Of a stretch of DNA of 10,635 bases, positions 7,958 to 10,635 are shown one piece after another (within the stretch, counting starts at the first letter, position 1; the number at the start of each line of letters is the position of its first letter). Below the pieces are notes generated by a model, which worked only from the letters and a program-made list of their open reading frames with translations, had not been told where the DNA came from and did not search any database. The DNA is from Thermofilum sp. (GTDB taxonomy: Archaea > Thermoproteota > Thermoprotei > Thermofilales > Thermofilaceae). Made by a program: the position numbers and the translations under genes. Location: NCBI GenBank assembly GCA_020832965.1, contig JAJHRM010000076.1:1-10635 (forward strand), in the 5' to 3' direction.

Positions 7958-9883
7958 CTAATCTAGCTCTAGCTCGACTTCTTCTTTGTCTTTTCCTCTC
8001 TTTACCCCCGAAAGTAGGACGCCTGCGACTATTGCGGCTACCCCTGCGGCAAGCGTCTCCACCACAGTGACGGGGCCCAGCAGTGGGATGTCAAACAGTA
8101 TGCCTGTATTGACCGTTACTTCTTGGTCACCTGTTAAGTTTATGGTTGTTCTTGTGGAAATTCTCTTGTAATCCACTTTAACCGTATACCTTGTCGCAGG
8201 AAGTTGCTGGAAGATAGCTACTCCGTCCACATCGGTCTCCATGGATTGTGAGTATCCGCCTTCATTGGTGATTGTCACAGTTGCCCCGGTCAGGGCGCTG
8301 CCCAGCGCATTTACGACCCTGGCCTTCAAATTATAGACTGGACACTTGAGTACTATCTCCTCGCTGATTAACGTGCCGAGTCTTAAGGACGCTATCTCAA
8401 CCCCTTTAAATGTCCCTGTAACCGTGTATACTCCAGGGGCGTAAATGCTAATCTTTGCGACGCCATCAGCCCCGCTGAGTGCTTCAGCAGTGATCGGTCC
8501 TCCAACCTGGACCTTTACACCTGAGATTGGGTAGCCCTTGGAATCAGTGAATTTAACTGTGATGGGTTTCCAGCTTATTTTGAAGACGTAGGTGCCGTCC
8601 TCTAAAGCATCCCCGTTTTTAACCATTATTGCGGCTTCGTCATCTTCAAGCACGGCTGTGCGCCACGTGCCGAGCCAGCTAGATGTGTAGTTCTCGAGGT
8701 TTTGTAAAACCTGCCCACTAGGGGTCTGGATGGAAGTTACTTTTGCGATGGGTGGTACCTGCACAACGATGAATGCTGAGTATGCATTGCCTATGTCCGC
8801 CTTTGAAACTTTCACGGTTAAGCCGCTCGGCGTCCACGTCCCAACCTCCTTATAGTATGCTGGCACCACTAGTGCCTGGATATCCCTGCCCTGGTTGTTA
8901 TTGATTTTCACAGACTCTCCGAATACAATGTATCCCTTTAACCAGTAGTTCATGAGGAGCGGGGGTATTAGCAGGGAAACCCCTCTAACGTCAAACTCCT
9001 CATGCCTTGAAAACACGTAGCTAGCCATTGCTGCCTCCACGCCCGTGCCGGGATCTATCGTGAGTGGGCCGGGTGAGACTGAATACAGGACCACTATGAA
9101 TCCCAGCGGCTTCCACCCACTACGCCCCCTCAGGGTGAACACTTTGGAGGATTTAGCCGGTACGGTAAGTTCCTGGAATGCATCTTCTACAACTAAGAGG
9201 GCGTTTGGAAGCACCTTGTCTTCCCCCTTAGCGATCTTCACGGTGTATGCACCAAAACCAGCCTTCCCAACGTCCACTTCAACATGTTTCGGGTCAATTT
9301 TTACCGTTCCAGCTCCGAGCCTTTCCTGGACTGCGGGGTCCATCAAGTTGTCCCCACCGGGACCAATGATGCCAGTAATGCTGTAGGGCGCGTAGTTATC
9401 AATAGTCAACTTGAAGCTCACACCCGGGATTCCTAGACCGGAAAATTCTGAGGTATCTACGGTCAGGTTCCCTTCACCGAGCTCTTTCCAGTAGGTCCTC
9501 ACGAAGTAGGTTATAACCCTCACGTTGAGGGTCCCATTAAAGCCGTTAGAAGCTATCACCACCTCCCCGCTGCTAGATGTTATTGATCGAATCTTACCCA
9601 TTGACTGGCTAGTAGAGTCATACTTCACGGGAACTATTTGTTGCGGAGCGTCTCCTTCAAACACAACAACTACTCTCTGAAGCTTGAAACCTGGAGGTTC
9701 TGCTGCTCCAGCTATGGTTATAATGCTTTTTTCGCCGAAATCCAACACCAAATTGTCGGTAACCATCAATTGGATATCGATTTTGGCAAAGTACTGCGCG
9801 TCTGCCGGCTGAGCAAGCGCAAGGCTGATCATGGGCAGTACTACAAGCGGCAATAACACCAATAGCCCTAACACCTTCTTCAT
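7958..9883 (-). CDS. Large secreted, membrane-anchored beta-rich surface protein
   Basis: Predicted 641 residues. A signal peptide (1-24, MKKVLGLLVLLPLVV start, likely cleavage after ALA or AQ) leads into an extended beta-rich ectodomain. One hydrophobic anchor near the C-terminus (about 604-626) is followed by the acidic tail KRGKDKEEVELELD, a type I layout. Two tandem carboxypeptidase-regulatory/Ig-like modules stand before the anchor: about 440-500 (ITVKFTDSKGYPISGVKVQV, then GADGVAKISI) and about 518-583 (LKARVVNALGSALTGATVTI, then DVDGVAIFQQLPATRYTVKV). The first 430 residues match no family I can name. N-glycosylation sequons occur at Asn116, 139, 398 and 582. There is no catalytic motif, so a structural or binding role at the cell surface is inferred. 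It is the promoter-proximal gene of a pair with the metalloprotease, with a TATA-like box about 30 bases upstream. Confidence 0.82.
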   Translation of the reverse strand: MKKVLGLLVLLPLVVLPMISLALAQPADAQYFAKIDIQLMVTDNLVLDFGEKSIITIAGAAEPPGFKLQRVVVVFEGDAPQQIVPVKYDSTSQSMGKIRSITSSSGEVVIASNGFNGTLNVRVITYFVRTYWKELGEGNLTVDTSEFSGLGIPGVSFKLTIDNYAPYSITGIIGPGGDNLMDPAVQERLGAGTVKIDPKHVEVDVGKAGFGAYTVKIAKGEDKVLPNALLVVEDAFQELTVPAKSSKVFTLRGRSGWKPLGFIVVLYSVSPGPLTIDPGTGVEAAMASYVFSRHEEFDVRGVSLLIPPLLMNYWLKGYIVFGESVKINNNQGRDIQALVVPAYYKEVGTWTPSGLTVKVSKADIGNAYSAFIVVQVPPIAKVTSIQTPSGQVLQNLENYTSSWLGTWRTAVLEDDEAAIMVKNGDALEDGTYVFKISWKPITVKFTDSKGYPISGVKVQVGGPITAEALSGADGVAKISIYAPGVYTVTGTFKGVEIASLRLGTLISEEIVLKCPVYNLKARVVNALGSALTGATVTITNEGGYSQSMETDVDGVAIFQQLPATRYTVKVDYKRISTRTTINLTGDQEVTVNTGILFDIPLLGPVTVVETLAAGVAAIVAGVLLSGVKRGKDKEEVELELD

Positions 9884-9907
9884 GCTAAGCTCAGCTCTAT
9901 TCGTCTG

Positions 9908-9921
9908 CGCAACAAAATTAC
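9908..9921 (-). promoter_or_regulatory. Promoter element of the surface-protein gene (copy 1)
   Basis: GTAATTTTGTTGCG on the minus strand ends 24 bases before the ATG at 9883. TAATTTTG acts as the TATA-like box and would start transcription near 9891, giving a leader of about 8 bases. The identical 14 bases recur at 10085-10098. Confidence 0.5.
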
Positions 9922-9966
9922 CTATTCAATTGCAATGCGCTGAAAAACCTTCGTAAAAAAGCTGTA

Positions 9967-10059
9967 CTACACTACGCATCTAGCGCGCCTGCTAACCCAG
10001 GCAAGCGGGATAAACGTCGTAGTTACTCGTGGTAGTGCGCGCGCCTTTACTCTCTTCAT
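9967..10059 (-). CDS. Possible 30-residue basic mini-protein
   Basis: An ATG at 10059 opens 30 codons ending at TAG 9967-9969, starting MKRVKARALPRVTT and rich in Arg, Lys and Val. It sits 25 bases after promoter copy 2, the same arrangement as the surface-protein gene, whose product starts MKKV. It may be a real leader or small protein, or the remnant of a duplicated gene start. It has no recognisable domain, and its arginine-rich composition could be chance in a GC-rich stretch, so confidence is low. Confidence 0.25.
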   Translation of the reverse strand: MKRVKARALPRVTTTFIPLAWVSRRARCVV

Positions 10060-10084
10060 TCTTAGTTTAGTAACTTGAGTAACT

Positions 10085-10098
10085 CGCAACAAAATTAC
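10085..10098 (-). promoter_or_regulatory. Promoter element copy 2
   Basis: An exact second copy of GTAATTTTGTTGCG, 177 bases from copy 1 and 25 bases before an ATGAAGA start. The sequence between element and ATG differs from copy 1, so what is shared is the box and its spacing. Confidence 0.4.
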
Positions 10099-10194
10099 TT
10101 GTTTAATCACGAGTAGCAATAAACAATCATGGGGGTGCGACAGAAAACTCTCTTTGAGGCATTAAACTAGGCATCGTTTGAAGGAGTAGAACAT

Positions 10195-10283
10195 TGGCGC
10201 CGGGGCCGGGATTCGAACCCGGGACCCCTCGGTCACTGCGCACATTAACAGCCGAGTGCTCCACCGAGCTGAGCTACCCCGGC
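10195..10283 (-). tRNA. tRNA-Asn (GUU), with a 12-base intron and encoded CCA
   Basis: The full cloverleaf reads on the minus strand from 10283. The acceptor stem is GCCGGGG with CCCCGGC (7 perfect pairs), the D stem GCTC/GAGC with a 9-base loop, the anticodon stem CTCGG/CCGAG, the variable loop GGGTC, and the T stem CCGGG/CCCGG around TTCGAAT. The discriminator base is G73 and CCA is encoded at 10195-10197. The spliced anticodon loop is CTGTTAA with anticodon GTT (10247-10249), so the tRNA decodes Asn codons; G73 agrees with tRNA-Asn. The mature length with CCA is 77. The loop is interrupted after position 37 by an intron. A TATA-like box lies about 30 bases upstream. Confidence 0.96.
10234..10245 (-). 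other. 12-base intron of tRNA-Asn at position 37/38
   Basis: The intron ATGTGCGCAGTG lies between A37 and A38. The precursor folds for the archaeal splicing endonuclease. The anticodon stem is followed by a 3' bulge TG^A; a central 4-base-pair helix pairs CTGT (positions 32-35) with GCAG of the intron (one G-U pair). The 5' cut TA^A then sits in an 8-base terminal loop, a minimal bulge-helix-loop form of the bulge-helix-bulge motif. Confidence 0.85.
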
Positions 10284-10308
10284 TTAATTAATATTGTTTT
10301 GTTTTGGG

Positions 10309-10316
10309 TTTAAATT
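10309..10316 (-). promoter_or_regulatory. TATA-like box of the tRNA-Asn gene
   Basis: AATTTAAA on the minus strand is centred about 30 bases before the first tRNA base, so transcription would start about 3 bases ahead of the mature end. The region between is AT-rich, unlike the GC-rich tRNA. Confidence 0.6.
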
Positions 10317-10549
10317 TTTTTGGGTGGATTTCCGCGAGCTCGAGTAACCTTCTTGTTATAATATTCAGCGCTATTATTAGCTAGCCACTTCTCGCTGCCC
10401 AGCAAGTCGAGTTGTCCACCGCAGCTTGTATTATAAGCTATGCACATGATTTCTTGCACAAGAAGCTTTGTGTTTAACTTCTTCTCTGTTCCCGATGCTG
10501 AATCTGAATCTTTCTTTACGTCTTTTCCCGTCTCCGAGGTGCCTAGCAT
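10310..10549 (-). CDS. Doubtful small hydrophilic protein
   Basis: A 79-residue frame starts MLGTSETGKDVKKDSD and ends RARGNPPKKI. It is hydrophilic, rich in Lys and Ser, and has two Cys (MCIAYNTSCGG) but no recognised motif. The frame stays open upstream to a stop at 10619-10621 without another ATG, GTG or TTG. There is no clear ribosome binding site or TATA-like box before the ATG, and the stop codon lies inside the tRNA promoter box. I see nothing else in 10317-10635. It could be the decayed 3' end of a gene or a chance frame. Confidence 0.22.
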   Translation of the reverse strand: MLGTSETGKDVKKDSDSASGTEKKLNTKLLVQEIMCIAYNTSCGGQLDLLGSEKWLANNSAEYYNKKVTRARGNPPKKI

Positions 10550-10635
10550 GCCTAGCGAGTGTTGTTCCGCTACCTGCTTTGTAGGCTTCTTTTCCAGGCC
10601 ACTGATGTTCCCAGCTTTTCACACTTACTTCCCAA

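Larger units (their letters stand above)
9884..10194. other. 311-base gap with duplicated promoter element and a mini reading frame
   Basis: The gap between the surface-protein gene and tRNA-Asn holds two copies of a 14-base promoter element, a 30-codon reading frame, a 5-base-pair stem-loop (GCCTG/CAGGC, 9987-10002) and several copies of AGTTACT around 10021-10083. No C/D box RNA or T-run terminator after the tRNA was found. Confidence 0.6.

Noticed and set aside
10431..10622. 63-codon GTG-start frame on the minus strand
   Set aside because: It overlaps the 79-codon frame in another phase, is rich in Arg, Lys and His as expected of a shadow, and has no start signals.

Overview
The window looks like chromosomal DNA of a hyperthermophilic archaeon, probably Thermoproteota (Crenarchaeota). 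The evidence is an archaeal A-type ATP synthase operon, a tRNA-Asn with an archaeal-type intron at position 37/38 and an encoded CCA end, TATA-like boxes about 25-35 bases before genes, short leaders, and GAGGTG-type ribosome binding sites. A Thermofilum-like member is possible, but the sequence alone does not settle the genus. Nothing marks the window as mobile: no transposase, integrase, CRISPR array or long repeat was seen.

Bases 1-4194 (minus strand) hold the first genes of the ATP synthase operon, transcribed in the order A (catalytic), B (regulatory), D (central stalk), C (rotor collar; cut by the window edge). They are tightly packed: A and B share a base in TAATG, B and D are 7 bases apart, and D and C overlap in ATGA. 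Subunits A, B, D and C form the head and the rotor axle of the enzyme. The membrane and peripheral-stalk subunits (I, K, E, and also F) are not seen here.

A 73-base gap (4195-4267) separates subunit A from a divergent plus-strand gene for a membrane-anchored transglutaminase-like protein. The 3' end of that gene overlaps, tail to tail, a minus-strand gene for a protein with two membrane segments and a C-terminal zinc ribbon. Next comes a small acidic helical protein of unknown function (6083-6430).

A 199-base gap (6431-6629) carries a strong palindromic TATA-like box and two stem-loops, and may encode a small RNA. A two-gene minus-strand operon follows: a large secreted, C-terminally anchored beta-rich surface protein (7958-9883), then an M48/HtpX-like membrane metalloprotease (6630-7934) 23 bases downstream.

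The gap 9884-10194 holds two copies of a 14-base promoter element. One lies ahead of the surface-protein gene. The other lies ahead of a 30-codon basic reading frame at an almost identical distance. tRNA-Asn(GUU) with a 12-base intron lies at 10195-10283, and the last 350 bases carry only a doubtful small reading frame.

The middle of the window is rich in envelope functions (transglutaminase-like protein, zinc-ribbon membrane protein, membrane protease, surface protein). That these genes act together is inference from proximity; only the surface protein and protease look co-transcribed. No clearly new defence or mobile system was found.
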